Below are positions 7,949 to 16,861 of a stretch of 26,451 nt of DNA, piece by piece. The stretch is taken from contig JAHEXS010000003.1 of assembly GCA_023252015.1 (NCBI GenBank), positions 1-26,451 on the forward strand, written 5' to 3'. Under the pieces are notes generated by a model. It saw only the letters and a list, made by a program, of their open reading frames with translations, was not told the origin of the DNA and ran no database searches. Both the position numbers and the translations under genes were made by a program. This DNA comes from Candidatus Nitrosotenuis sp. (lineage in GTDB: Archaea > Thermoproteota > Nitrososphaeria > Nitrososphaerales > Nitrosopumilaceae). Positions within the stretch are counted from its first letter, which is position 1. The number at the start of each line of letters is the position of its first letter.

Positions 7949-9040
7949 TTGAGAAAATCGGTTTTATTATTTACATTATTATCAGTCACATCGATCATAT
8001 CTGGTGCACAACTAGTATTTGCACAAACTTCTGATAACGACAAGGAAAAAATCAGTATAATTCAAACATGTGAAAAGATTTATCCTGATTTACAAAAATT
8101 AGGTAACACCAAATTTCGTGAAAGATATCAATACTTTGTTAGTTTTAGAGACTGTATCACACTGTATAATGATCCCATCTGGGATTTTACAGAATCGGAT
8201 CGCACAGATAAACTAATTTTACTTTTGGAAAAATCAACACAAACCAAAGTTATACGAGATCGTTTTAACGACACTCAAAACATTCCGCAATGGATAAAAG
8301 ATGATACAAAACGCTGGGATCAAGGAGAAGAAAAAGACAATATTTTTTCATACGGCATAAGGTACATGATGAATTCTAAAATAATAAAATCAGAAAACAC
8401 ATTAGATTACAGAAATTGTTCATATGGAACCATTTGTTTGTCTCAAAACGATTTTGTAAAATATTCAATTAAAAATAATAACAACAATGATACCATCATA
8501 CTGACACATACTTTTGATGACATATCCAACAACATATTAGTAAGCTCAAAAGAAGTTTCAAAAAATAGTAAAACCAGTACAAATTTTCAAATAAACAAAA
8601 CATCAGGACTTGTGGAATCTGATAAAAAATGCTGTACTCTGTATCCATACGTTCAGCCGATTCCTATGAATTTAGGAACAAAAATCAGTCAAGAACACCC
8701 ATCTGAGATAGTAAGCGAAGTGATTTTCTCATTTAAGGATCTCAAAAGACCCTCATTTGTTGCAAAGGACAAGGAAGGAAAATATTTGGAAATAATTGAC
8801 AAAGAAACAGGAATAGTTCTTTTTTCAAAATATCAGGACAAAACAAGACATCTATTGCAAATAGCACAACTTGTTGATACCAATATTGTCAAAAAAGACA
8901 CAACAATCCGATATGATAATATGAAAATACCGTTTTGGTTTAAAAATACCGTAAAATGGTGGACACAAGGAAAAATTTCAGACTCTGAATACATTGCAGG
9001 AATATCACATCTGCTAAAAAATGACGTTTTACGTATCTAG
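7949..9040 (+). CDS. Exported protein with two copies of a Trp-rich ~37-residue repeat
   Basis: A TTG start gives a 363-residue protein with a signal peptide ending at Ala-Gln around residue 25-26. Two related segments stand out: residues 112-147 (IPQWIKDDTKRWDQG... SYGIRYMMNSKIIK) and 327-363 (IPFWFKNTVKWWTQG... AGISHLLKNDVLRI). This 'IP-x-W-x-K-x(3)-x-W-W-x-x-G ... GI-x-x-L' unit recurs in many exported thaumarchaeal proteins. Between them lies a domain of ~180 residues with four cysteines, two of them in a Cys-Cys pair (KKCCTLYP), that I cannot assign. It ends 5 nt before the convergent aCPSF1 stop. Function unknown; presumably a surface protein. Confidence 0.75.
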   Translation: MRKSVLLFTLLSVTSIISGAQLVFAQTSDNDKEKISIIQTCEKIYPDLQKLGNTKFRERYQYFVSFRDCITLYNDPIWDFTESDRTDKLILLLEKSTQTKVIRDRFNDTQNIPQWIKDDTKRWDQGEEKDNIFSYGIRYMMNSKIIKSENTLDYRNCSYGTICLSQNDFVKYSIKNNNNNDTIILTHTFDDISNNILVSSKEVSKNSKTSTNFQINKTSGLVESDKKCCTLYPYVQPIPMNLGTKISQEHPSEIVSEVIFSFKDLKRPSFVAKDKEGKYLEIIDKETGIVLFSKYQDKTRHLLQIAQLVDTNIVKKDTTIRYDNMKIPFWFKNTVKWWTQGKISDSEYIAGISHLLKNDVLRI

Positions 9041-9045
9041 TGCTA

Positions 9046-10983
9046 TTAAAACAGCCTAACTGCTTCTTGGACTTGGGGATAGTGCGCAGGAACTCTGAAC
9101 ATTCTGCGAACTGTCATTGCAAGATTTTCACACTTTCTTCTTTCACCGTGATTCACAAGAACCCTTCTTAGCTTAGGTCTTAGTTTATGAATGAATGAAA
9201 GAAGCTGATTGTAATCACTGTGACCACTAAATCCGTCAAGCTTTATCATTGAACAATTAATGTTTATGACTTCAACCTTGCCATCCTTCCCTAAGAGCGA
9301 GACTTGTTTTGCGCCATCTAGGACTCTGCGGCCAAGTGTTCCGTTTACCTGATATGAAACAAAAATTATTTTGTTTTTGCTACCGGGTGCAATGTTTTTG
9401 AAATACTCTAGGACTGGCCCACCCTCCAGCATACCTGATGTTGCAAGTATAATGCACGGTGTGCCCTCTCGTAACGGTTCTTCTCTTGCGTCAGAGTGTT
9501 CTATGTTTGTAAAATATTCAGAATCAAATGGATTGTCGTCGGTTTCAAGAATTTTTTGTCTAAGCTCACGCGCCAAATATTCTGGATATGCCTCGTGAAT
9601 CGCAGTTGCCTCCGCTATCATGCCTTCCATAAACACAGGTGCTTCCATCATTTGACCTGCCTTCATGTAATGATCAATTACCATCATTATTTCCTGTGCA
9701 CGCCCAACTGCTGGGATAGGAATGAGCACTTTGCCTCCATCTACAAGTGCATTATTGACTGCATTGATGAATGCAGACTCTACTTCTTGTCTCGTGGGCT
9801 GAATGTCTTCTTTTGCACCGTATGTACTTTCAATTAGTAAAGTTTCAACCCGTGGATAATTCCATGAAGCGCTCTCAAACAAAATGCTTTTACCAAATTT
9901 TATGTCCCCCGTGTATACAAAATTATGATCACCGTTACCAATATGGAAATGACACGTTGCAGATCCAAGAATATGTCCTGCATTTGAAAATACAAGTTTG
10001 ATGTCAGGTGAAATGTCTGTTACGGTTCCATATGGAATTGTAATTGCCTGCTTCATGATTTGTTTAACGTCTCTTTCTGCATAGAGTGCAGCCCGCCCCT
10101 GTGCAGCTGCTACCTTTACCGCATCTAGTTGAATCAAGTTCATCATTGGGAGTGTTGGCTCTGTACAGTAGATTGGTCCTTTGTATCCATACTTGCAAAG
10201 AACTGGCAAGAATCCGGTGTGATCCAAATGCGCATGACCTATAACAATTGCATCAATTTCATCTAGTGTGACATTTGCCCAATCAAGTCTTGGAAAAGCT
10301 TCCATTGGGCTCCTAGCCCCTGGATTAATACCGCAATCAATCAAAATTTTGCTCTCAGGCGTAGTCAGTATCATGCTTGATCTTCCCACCTGACCAAAGC
10401 CTCCAAGAGTCAGCAGCGAAACTTCGGATTTTTGGGCCAAGCGCGGGCGAAATATGTTTTCGCCAATTTGTTTGAGATGTTTTGCTCTATCTGATGCAGA
10501 AACCTTGAGATTGTAGTTTATTGCTTGAATTGTACTGGATGGAATTGTCGTTGCCTTTCTTACGCGTATTCTCCAACCCATGCTTTCTGTCAATTGCGGG
10601 CTGTTAAAGCTAGGATTGTTGTACAGTAACCACGGTCGCTTTACCTCAATTGAGACCTCACCTGTAGTGGTGTCAAAAAAGGTACCCTGAAGTTCTGCCT
10701 CCTTAGGCAAAGCCTTTGCTATGACCTGCCTTGCCTCATCTTCTGGTTTTCTGATGGATTCCTCGGTTCTTACAACGATTCTTTTTTTGATCACATTAAC
10801 TAGATCAGAAATGATCTCGTTGTGTTCCATCAGGTATAGTGGTGATTTTGTGTATAGTGCAATTCTTGGACCCTCGTAGTCGATTTTACTGACCTTGGCT
10901 TCTTTTGGAATACTTTGCAGTATGGTTGCCATTACATTCTGGGTTGTTGGTTGTGTATCCTTTTCCTGCTGTTTTCTTTGCAT
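9046..10983 (-). CDS. aCPSF1 (FttA), beta-CASP ribonuclease and transcription termination factor
   Basis: A 645-residue protein with the full archaeal CPSF1 plan: N-terminal KH-like domains (~1-145), a metallo-beta-lactamase domain with HAHLDH (His250, His252, Asp254, His255), a further metal His in AGHILGS (337), Asp360 in TGD, a beta-CASP insert, and C-terminal SGHSD and VNHGE motifs. All metal ligands are present, so it should be an active nuclease. In archaea this enzyme cleaves nascent RNA at U-rich 3' ends and drives RNA polymerase release. It lies 7 nt downstream of the proteasome beta gene in one operon, an arrangement seen in other archaea. Confidence 0.95.
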   Translation of the reverse strand: MQRKQQEKDTQPTTQNVMATILQSIPKEAKVSKIDYEGPRIALYTKSPLYLMEHNEIISDLVNVIKKRIVVRTEESIRKPEDEARQVIAKALPKEAELQGTFFDTTTGEVSIEVKRPWLLYNNPSFNSPQLTESMGWRIRVRKATTIPSSTIQAINYNLKVSASDRAKHLKQIGENIFRPRLAQKSEVSLLTLGGFGQVGRSSMILTTPESKILIDCGINPGARSPMEAFPRLDWANVTLDEIDAIVIGHAHLDHTGFLPVLCKYGYKGPIYCTEPTLPMMNLIQLDAVKVAAAQGRAALYAERDVKQIMKQAITIPYGTVTDISPDIKLVFSNAGHILGSATCHFHIGNGDHNFVYTGDIKFGKSILFESASWNYPRVETLLIESTYGAKEDIQPTRQEVESAFINAVNNALVDGGKVLIPIPAVGRAQEIMMVIDHYMKAGQMMEAPVFMEGMIAEATAIHEAYPEYLARELRQKILETDDNPFDSEYFTNIEHSDAREEPLREGTPCIILATSGMLEGGPVLEYFKNIAPGSKNKIIFVSYQVNGTLGRRVLDGAKQVSLLGKDGKVEVININCSMIKLDGFSGHSDYNQLLSFIHKLRPKLRRVLVNHGERRKCENLAMTVRRMFRVPAHYPQVQEAVRLF

Positions 10984-10990
10984 TAAATCA

Positions 10991-11623
10991 CTATAGTGAG
11001 ATTATGGCTTTCTTTTGCTCTCGTGTCAAAAGACGGAATCCATCTTTGTCGATAACTGCGACATTGATGCCATCACCAGTTCCAATATTTCTTACAATTG
11101 CTGCCTTTACAGCACGTAACGCGATGACCTTGGCTTGTTCAGCTGTGAGATTATCCTTGTACTCTTCTTCCAATAGACCATATGCTACAGGAGATCCGCT
11201 ACCCGTAGTTACGTATTTTTTCTCCTCAACTGAGCCAAACATATCAATATTCAAAAGTGCGGGGCCTTTTTTGTCATATCCACCAATCAAAATGTCTGCA
11301 ATAAACGGATAACCTCTGTTCTGATGGAACAAAAGCGAACAAAGTCTTGCAAGAGATTTAATTGGAATATTTTCATTCTTTTGGACTTTGTGTATGGCTG
11401 CATGATAACGTAATACATCTGTAATGTTTTGTGCATCAGCAACACCGCCTGCCAATGTCAAGCCAGCATGTTTTGCCAACTGCTGAATTTTCATAGTATT
11501 GTTATTGGCAATAAAATAGCCTGCGCTTGCACGCATGTCTGCGCATAACACTACTCCGTCAGTAGCCTTGATACCTACAGTGGTAGTTCCGTGTAAAATC
11601 TTCTCTTCTACATTAGTTGACAA
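10991..11623 (-). CDS. psmB: Proteasome beta subunit (catalytic)
   Basis: The 210-residue precursor has a 12-residue propeptide ending in His-Gly, followed by TTTVGIK. Thr13 therefore becomes the N-terminal nucleophile after self-cleavage. In mature numbering Asp17 and Lys33 are conserved (CADMRAS; TMKI), and the GSGS loop is present later, so it should be catalytically active. With alpha subunits (not in this window) it forms the 20S proteasome. It is first in an operon with aCPSF1. Upstream, TAGGAG (minus strand, ~11632-11637) can serve as a ribosome-binding site. The AT-rich element at 11662-11671 lies between it and the divergent egsA. Confidence 0.95.
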   Translation of the reverse strand: MSTNVEEKILHGTTTVGIKATDGVVLCADMRASAGYFIANNNTMKIQQLAKHAGLTLAGGVADAQNITDVLRYHAAIHKVQKNENIPIKSLARLCSLLFHQNRGYPFIADILIGGYDKKGPALLNIDMFGSVEEKKYVTTGSGSPVAYGLLEEEYKDNLTAEQAKVIALRAVKAAIVRNIGTGDGINVAVIDKDGFRLLTREQKKAIISL

Positions 11624-11661
11624 ATAAAATACTCCTAGATGCTCTGGAATGGCTTTGACCC

Positions 11662-11671
11662 TTTTAAATAA
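11662..11671. promoter_or_regulatory. Shared TATA-like element between psmB and egsA
   Basis: TTTTAAATAA is near-symmetric and is the only clear TATA-like motif in the 95-119 nt between the divergent starts. It lies ~43 nt from the psmB ATG and ~53-77 nt from the possible egsA starts, so both messages would carry short leaders. Confidence 0.4.
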
Positions 11672-11742
11672 CTTATTGTTGCAGGGAGGTTGATAAGGAG
11701 TGAAACCATCAACAATTTGTGCTCAACTCCGCCTTTCACACA

Positions 11743-12765
11743 ATGGAGCTACCACGACTAATTGTGATAGGTTACAAAAACATCGGAAATATCGGAAAAT
11801 TCCTGCATTCCTTAAATGAGCCAAAAAAGGTCTCTATAATTTCCGGCAGACATGTTCAAAAAATAATTCAAAAAAAATTTCAAAAATCACTGCTTAAAGC
11901 ACGAATCAAAAATGTCTGGCACGATGCCAATAACAACGATGAGACCTCAATAGACCAAATTCAAAACGATGTTAAAAAAGACAAGAGCGATCTCATCATT
12001 GGAATAGGCGGTGGCCGATCCGTGGACATTGCAAAGATGATTGCGTTCAATCTGCAAAAACCGTTTGTCAGTGTACCTACTGCAGCGTCACATGATGGGA
12101 TTGCAAGCCCTTTTGTTTCCATACGTGGAGATAAACCACATTCTGCTGTGGCAACTGCGCCGCTTGGCGTTTTTGTTGATATTGATGTGATCAAAAAAGC
12201 ACCAAAGAAACTCTTGGCAAGTGGATGCGGTGATCTAATTGCAAAAATCACGGCAGTTAGAGATTGGGAAATTGGAAGAGACAAAACTGGGGAATATTTT
12301 GGAAGATATTCTGCAAATCTTGCATCAATGAGTGCAAAAATACTACTGGAGGCATCAGAAAACAAAAAAGTTCCAGACATAAGAGAAATAGTTGAGGCGT
12401 TGATTAGTGCAGGCGTTGCCTCATGTATTGCAGGAAGCAGCAGGCCCTGCTCTGGAGCAGAACACCTTTTTTCACATGCACTGGACAAGATTGCACCAGG
12501 AATAGGACTTCATGGGGAAAAATGTGGAATTGGAGCAATCATGATGGCAAAACTGCAAGGACAAGACTGGAAAAAAATAACAAAGACTTTGAAAAACGTA
12601 GGTGCTCCAACCACCGCAAAAGAAATTGGCCTAACACAAAACATGCTAACAAAGGCACTTGTTATCGCACAATCGCTACGACCAGAAAGATACACAATTC
12701 TAAAAGAAATTCAAATGACTGAAAAAATGGCCTTACGTCTTGCAAAAACCACTAATGTGTTATGA
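11743..12765 (+). CDS. egsA: sn-Glycerol-1-phosphate dehydrogenase
   Basis: About 340 residues. The enzyme reduces dihydroxyacetone phosphate to sn-glycerol-1-phosphate, the backbone of archaeal ether lipids. The nucleotide-binding motif IIGIGGGRSVDIAK is clear, as are the metal-binding region of the iron-alcohol dehydrogenase superfamily: the Asp in SGCGDLIAKI, the His residues in GAEHLFSHALD, and the His in GLHGEKCG. I choose ATG 11743 (MELPRLIVIG) because homologues start near the LPR strand; the frame is open to GTG 11719. A GGAG at 11697-11700 is too far from either start to decide. The gene abuts the stop of the convergent FKBP gene with no gap. A 175-codon antisense frame inside it is a shadow. 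Confidence 0.93.
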   Translation: MELPRLIVIGYKNIGNIGKFLHSLNEPKKVSIISGRHVQKIIQKKFQKSLLKARIKNVWHDANNNDETSIDQIQNDVKKDKSDLIIGIGGGRSVDIAKMIAFNLQKPFVSVPTAASHDGIASPFVSIRGDKPHSAVATAPLGVFVDIDVIKKAPKKLLASGCGDLIAKITAVRDWEIGRDKTGEYFGRYSANLASMSAKILLEASENKKVPDIREIVEALISAGVASCIAGSSRPCSGAEHLFSHALDKIAPGIGLHGEKCGIGAIMMAKLQGQDWKKITKTLKNVGAPTTAKEIGLTQNMLTKALVIAQSLRPERYTILKEIQMTEKMALRLAKTTNVL

Positions 12766-13494
12766 TTAAGCGGCTTTGGTTTCTTTTACTTCAGGGGATT
12801 TAGTTTCTGCCTTTTTATTGCTATAACTTTCAATAAAGTTGATCTTCTCTAAGCTTGGTATGAACTTGAACATGTCAATTTGAGTAAAATGTTTGATTAC
12901 TCGCAAGCCTTCTGCACCAAAAATTTCTTCAGGTATTGTGACATCAAGTACTTTACCGTTTAATTTCGATACTATTTTTGAATCTTCAACCGGCAAGTGT
13001 CTTTTTAGAATTGCAGTTATTTTGTCTTCGTCAGATTCAAGTGACTTTATAATATTCACGTCATAAGTGATTGTCTTTCCAGCAAACCTGTGATTAAAGT
13101 CAACCTGAACTCGACCAGATCCGATGAATCTAACTACTCCGACCTTTTGGTCTACCTCTATAGTATCGCCAACTGTAACCTTGTCTACGTCTTCACCTAA
13201 TTTTCGCAGTGGAATCATTCTTACTTTTCCTGGATCGCGATCACCAAATCCCTTGTCAGGCGTAACATCCACTGTAAGTTTATCGCCTGCTTTGGCATTT
13301 GCGAGTGCATCGTCTAATCCTTTGATTACCCATGCTTCTCCAACAGAAACAAGTTTTGGTTGATACTTGGCATTTTCTTCAAAAATAGAGTGTTTTTTTG
13401 CTTCATCTGTAACTGTTGTTTCAAAAACCTCGTTTGCGTCTTTTACTTTTGCAGTATAATCAATTAGAATAAGTGAACCTTTAGTGAAAGTCAA
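12766..13494 (-). CDS. FKBP-type peptidyl-prolyl isomerase, SlyD-like long form
   Basis: 242 residues. The N-terminal ~150 residues form an FKBP domain with the 'insert-in-flap' found in SlyD-like archaeal proteins: LIDYTAKVKDANEVFETT, then GEAWVIKGLDDALANAKAGD, GDRDPGKVRMIP and FNHRFAGKTITYDV. The extra ~70-residue C-terminal domain (from KRHLPVEDSK) followed by a charged Lys/Glu tail matches the longer archaeal FKBP type. It catalyses proline isomerisation and acts as a chaperone in the cytosol, as there is no signal peptide. TTG 13494 is the only possible start near the 5' end because an in-frame stop lies 12 nt upstream. A TATA-like box sits 27 nt before it. Confidence 0.92.
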   Translation of the reverse strand: MTFTKGSLILIDYTAKVKDANEVFETTVTDEAKKHSIFEENAKYQPKLVSVGEAWVIKGLDDALANAKAGDKLTVDVTPDKGFGDRDPGKVRMIPLRKLGEDVDKVTVGDTIEVDQKVGVVRFIGSGRVQVDFNHRFAGKTITYDVNIIKSLESDEDKITAILKRHLPVEDSKIVSKLNGKVLDVTIPEEIFGAEGLRVIKHFTQIDMFKFIPSLEKINFIESYSNKKAETKSPEVKETKAA

Positions 13495-13515
13495 CGCGAT
13501 CCGTCATCGGATTTC

Positions 13516-13526
13516 CTTATATTAAG
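13516..13526 (-). promoter_or_regulatory. TATA-like box for the FKBP gene
   Basis: Minus-strand CTTAATATAAG is centred 27 nt before TTG 13494, consistent with a leaderless message. Confidence 0.5.
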
Positions 13527-13536
13527 TTAAGGCGAA

Positions 13537-14679
13537 CTAAAGCGGTTTTAGTTTTTCTTCAGCTACTCTAAGTGCATCTGGATTAGTTTTGTAACCCATC
13601 ATGTCAAGTGTAGATGAGATAGCAGAGATTGTTCTCATGACGTGATATTTGTTCACCTCTCCCATGCAACCAACTCTGAACACTTTGCCTTTTAGATTTC
13701 CAAATCCGCCTGCCACTAGCACACGGAATTTTTCTGCCAACGTGTTTCTGAATTTTTTATCCTCTAATCCTTCCAAGTAATTCAACGCAACAACCACAGT
13801 TGAACGAGCATCTTCTTTTGCAAAAGGAGTAAGCCCGATTGCACTTAGTCCTGAGTATAATGCTTGAGAGCAAATTCTATGGCGTCTGATTCGTGCATCC
13901 AGTCCTTCTTCCAAAATCATACTCAATGCCTCTCTATATGCATACAGCAATGGTAGTGCTGGAGTAAACGGAGTATGCTTTGCCTCTTCGTAGTATTTGA
14001 AATATCTTGATAAATTAAAGTACATTGTATTTGGGGGGTTTTCCATCATGTATTTTTTTGCCCTCTTGTTTACTACAATTGGTGAAATTCCAGGTGGCGC
14101 AGCAAATGCTTTTTGCGCCCCTGTCATACAAACATCGATTCCCCACTTGTCAACATATAGCTCTTCTCCCCCAACAATTGAAACGCCGTCCACAACATAG
14201 TAAGAGTCGTTACGTGCAGTAAGATCTTTTATTCTGTCTAGGTAATTTATCATGGTTCCAGTGGAAGTTTCATTCCATACACAATAGAAAGCCTTGACAT
14301 CCTTGTTATTGTCAAATGCAGCCTTTACATCATCAAAAGTTGCATTTGTTCCCGGCGTAGTCTCTAGTTTTATTACATTTGCGCCAGCCCACTCTAGCAT
14401 CTGGGAAAGTCTACCGCTGAATTCTCCATTGACAGGAATTATTACCTTGTCACCCTTTTTAATTAAATTTATGACGCTTGCCTCAACAGCACCAGTACCA
14501 GATGCAGATAGGCAAACTGCCTCACCATCTGTGCGGAATACTTTTTTTGTTTTCTCTACTGTATCTTCGTATAACTCTACAAAATCATCACTTCTGTGAT
14601 TTATCATAGGGGTAATCATTGAGCGCATTACTCTTTCTGGTACATTTGTTGGACCAGGTAACATGACTAAATATTCCAA
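13537..14679 (-). CDS. Class V aminotransferase (alanine-glyoxylate/serine-pyruvate type)
   Basis: 380 residues of the PLP-dependent fold I, class V. The Schiff-base Lys190 is in CMTGAQKAFAAPPG, preceded by the cofactor-binding Asp164 in YYVVDGVSIVGGEE, and the N-terminal LPGPTNVPERVM is a family hallmark. Members exchange amino groups among alanine, serine, glyoxylate and pyruvate; the exact substrate cannot be fixed here, though serine-glyoxylate exchange is plausible. TTG 14679 is adopted because a TATA-like TATAAATA (minus strand, ~14713-14720) would place transcription start about 12 nt upstream; the ATG at 14664 is the alternative. The TATA box lies at the 3' edge of the upstream NMNAT gene. 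Confidence 0.88.
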   Translation of the reverse strand: MEYLVMLPGPTNVPERVMRSMITPMINHRSDDFVELYEDTVEKTKKVFRTDGEAVCLSASGTGAVEASVINLIKKGDKVIIPVNGEFSGRLSQMLEWAGANVIKLETTPGTNATFDDVKAAFDNNKDVKAFYCVWNETSTGTMINYLDRIKDLTARNDSYYVVDGVSIVGGEELYVDKWGIDVCMTGAQKAFAAPPGISPIVVNKRAKKYMMENPPNTMYFNLSRYFKYYEEAKHTPFTPALPLLYAYREALSMILEEGLDARIRRHRICSQALYSGLSAIGLTPFAKEDARSTVVVALNYLEGLEDKKFRNTLAEKFRVLVAGGFGNLKGKVFRVGCMGEVNKYHVMRTISAISSTLDMMGYKTNPDALRVAEEKLKPL

Positions 14680-14721
14680 GTAATTTCGCCTGAAGGGATG
14701 TTTTAGTGGCTTTATTTATAA

Positions 14722-15216
14722 TTAAAGATTCGTCAGTCTTTCTTTAGCATTGATCTTTAACAATACTTTCTTTGTGCCTTCTGGCACTAATCCGGACCAG
14801 TTCTGATCGTCTCTGATTTTGACTCGAATGTCAGTACCAGACAAAATGTCTCTTTGCTTTAATGGAACTGAAATCACCTTGATTCTGCGTTTACCAAAAA
14901 GTGTATGTGTAAATTCATCATTTGAAAACACCACATCATATTTTGGAACTATTTCATCTATTTGATATGTCCATCTTTCATGATTATTCACATCTGGAAT
15001 ATAGTAAATCTTAATTTTTCCAAGCGTGGTTTTATCAAGAGCCGATTCTATCATCATTTTTCTTTCATCCGCAGTAAACGGATTTCTTTTTTCATTGAAT
15101 TTGTTAGAGCTACCTATCCCAATCAATAATTTATCCACACTAGCTAATGCAAATTTGACCGCATCCAAGTGGCCAAGATGAAACGGTTGAAACCTTCCTA
15201 TTAAGAGACCAATCAC
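14722..15216 (-). CDS. Nicotinamide-nucleotide adenylyltransferase (archaeal type)
   Basis: 164 residues, the normal length for archaeal NMNAT. The nucleotidyltransferase motif GRFQPFHLGH (residues 7-16) binds ATP, and SGTDIRVKIRD near residue 128 matches the second conserved motif (usually IS-T-x-IR). The enzyme joins NMN and ATP to form NAD. FAD- or CoA-related transferases of the superfamily are less likely, given the GRFQP variant and the length. Start is GTG 15216, with a minus-strand TATA-like GTTTTTATG 27 nt upstream. It diverges from rtcA. Confidence 0.9.
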   Translation of the reverse strand: MIGLLIGRFQPFHLGHLDAVKFALASVDKLLIGIGSSNKFNEKRNPFTADERKMMIESALDKTTLGKIKIYYIPDVNNHERWTYQIDEIVPKYDVVFSNDEFTHTLFGKRRIKVISVPLKQRDILSGTDIRVKIRDDQNWSGLVPEGTKKVLLKINAKERLTNL

Positions 15217-15238
15217 AATTTCTATTTTTTCTAATTTA

Positions 15239-15247
15239 CATAAAAAC
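15239..15247 (-). promoter_or_regulatory. TATA-like box for the NMNAT gene
   Basis: Minus-strand GTTTTTATG is centred 27 nt before GTG 15216. Confidence 0.4.
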
Positions 15248-15277
15248 TATCATAAGCAGTTAATCTAGAATAAGTTC

Positions 15278-16306
15278 ATGGAAGTTTTGGAAATTGATGG
15301 TTCTCACGGAGAGAGTGGCGGACAAATTCTCCGTAGCGCAGTAACATTATCGTCGATAACAGGAAGACCAATACAGATTGAAAACATTCGCAAAAATCGT
15401 AAAGTGCCTGGACTAAGGGCACAGCACCTAACAGCTGTGAAACTGCTTGCAAAAATTTGCAACGCAAAAGTAGAAGGATTACAAATTGGTTCTTCAGTCA
15501 TCAAATTTTATCCAAATCAAATGCAAGACATTTCTTTACAAGAAAATGTCGGCACAGCTGGAAGCATTTCCTTAATCTTGCAGGTATTGATACCGGCAGT
15601 CGCACTCGCAAAAAAGAAATTAGAACTGTCAATCACTGGAGGAACAGATGTACCTTGGAGTCCAACTAGTAATTACACAAAATATGTACTAAGAGAAGCA
15701 TACTCAAGAATTGGAATTGATTTTTCAATGGATATACAAAAACGTGGATATTATCCAAAAGGCGGTGGAATAGTTAATGTTACAGTATATCCTGCAAAAA
15801 AACTAAATCCTGTATCTCTGACAAGACAAAATACAAAGGACGCAAAATTATTGTGTACGCATTCTGGAATATCTGATATTGCGTCATACATAGATAACGT
15901 AAATAACGCTTTAATGAAAAACGGATTTTCTGTGGAATCACAAATTAATGAACAATCTGCGCAAAATCAAGGTGCGTCGCTAGTTATTTTTAGTCAAGAT
16001 TCTACATCGATTAATGGCGCAGACGAGTTGCTGGATTTTAAAAACAAAGATAATTTTGGTAAAAATTGCCAAATTAGTTTCCTAGAATCTTATCTTGGTG
16101 TTGACAACAATTTATCAGACATGTTGGTAATGCCGTTAAGCTTGATAAATGAAACATCTGTTCTCACAGTAAGGGAAATTTCAGAACATCTGCAAACTAA
16201 TCTACACATCACATCAAAAATTACTGGGTGCAAATACGGCATTGGTAAAATTGATGGCGGCTATGAAGTTAGAATACAGGGAAACTCAGATTCCTGCATC
16301 CAATAA
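15278..16306 (+). CDS. rtcA: RNA 3'-terminal phosphate cyclase
   Basis: 342 residues with the family hallmarks in order: EIDGSHGESGGQILRSAVTLS at the N-terminus (substrate pocket), RKVPGLRAQHLTAVKLL, GGTDVPWSPTSNYTKYV and KRGYYPKGGG. The catalytic histidine that becomes adenylated is probably His304 in ISEHLQTN, where the canonical motif is T-x-H-x-x-TN. The enzyme converts RNA 3'-phosphates to 2',3'-cyclic phosphates using ATP. The DQLLLPLAL motif is present in the altered form DMLVMPLSL. The 3' end overlaps the convergent CopD-like gene by 21 nt. Confidence 0.93.
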   Translation: MEVLEIDGSHGESGGQILRSAVTLSSITGRPIQIENIRKNRKVPGLRAQHLTAVKLLAKICNAKVEGLQIGSSVIKFYPNQMQDISLQENVGTAGSISLILQVLIPAVALAKKKLELSITGGTDVPWSPTSNYTKYVLREAYSRIGIDFSMDIQKRGYYPKGGGIVNVTVYPAKKLNPVSLTRQNTKDAKLLCTHSGISDIASYIDNVNNALMKNGFSVESQINEQSAQNQGASLVIFSQDSTSINGADELLDFKNKDNFGKNCQISFLESYLGVDNNLSDMLVMPLSLINETSVLTVREISEHLQTNLHITSKITGCKYGIGKIDGGYEVRIQGNSDSCIQ

Positions 16307-16783
16307 TGCAGCCATAAATAATATTGCAACGGAAAGAATCACAGTTACCTGACCTACAATTATTATTTTTGTGCGTAACTTTGTAATTTGGGAATCAGAC
16401 AATTGTTTTGCAGTTATTTTTTGTTCTACATCCCTTCTGATTATTCTGACATGAACTCCAAACGCTGCAAGCAGACCCACAACAAAAATTATCTTGATGA
16501 CTAAAAGCACACCATAGCTAGTTGAAAATAAAAAGTCTGGCCGAATCAACATCTGGTGCGCGTTAAAAATTCCAGTCGCAATCAAAATTACCAGTGATGG
16601 AACTGCGACTTTGTTGAATCTTCTCCCAACCTTTATCATAATTTGCAGTCTGTCTTCCACCGATGAAGACATCGTCTTTAGCACTGGAGCAAAAACCATT
16701 GCAATAAACAACGAGCCTCCAACCCAGATGGCAGAAGCTACTAGATGAATCCATGTAATGACAGCTTGCTCTATTGCCATCAT
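16286..16783 (-). CDS. CopD-like four-helix membrane protein
   Basis: About 165 residues with four membrane helices. The first contains WIHLVASAIWVGGSLFIA, the signature of the CopD domain of copper export/resistance proteins. The family is associated with periplasmic copper handling, plausible in an organism with copper-dependent ammonia oxidation, but direct evidence for copper is only the conserved His and the family link. ATG 16783 has a TATA-like GATAATATT 26 nt upstream on the minus strand; the frame extends to TTG 16804. The C-terminus overlaps rtcA tail-to-tail by 21 nt. Confidence 0.8.
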   Translation of the reverse strand: MMAIEQAVITWIHLVASAIWVGGSLFIAMVFAPVLKTMSSSVEDRLQIMIKVGRRFNKVAVPSLVILIATGIFNAHQMLIRPDFLFSTSYGVLLVIKIIFVVGLLAAFGVHVRIIRRDVEQKITAKQLSDSQITKLRTKIIIVGQVTVILSVAILFMAALLDAGI

Positions 16784-16804
16784 AAATGACGGATTAATGT
16801 ACAA

Positions 16805-16813
16805 ATATTATCT
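16805..16813 (-). promoter_or_regulatory. TATA-like box for the CopD-like gene
   Basis: Minus-strand GATAATATT is centred 26 nt before ATG 16783. Confidence 0.4.
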
Positions 16814-16861
16814 CTTTGACTTGAACAACATTTTTTAGTTGTAGTATTTTGGTACAAATGA

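Noticed and set aside
9371..10001. Plus-strand frames inside aCPSF1
   Set aside because: They are opposite-strand shadows of a gene with complete catalytic motifs.
11961..12488. 175-codon antisense frame within egsA
   Set aside because: It mirrors a clear egsA coding frame and shows no motif of its own.
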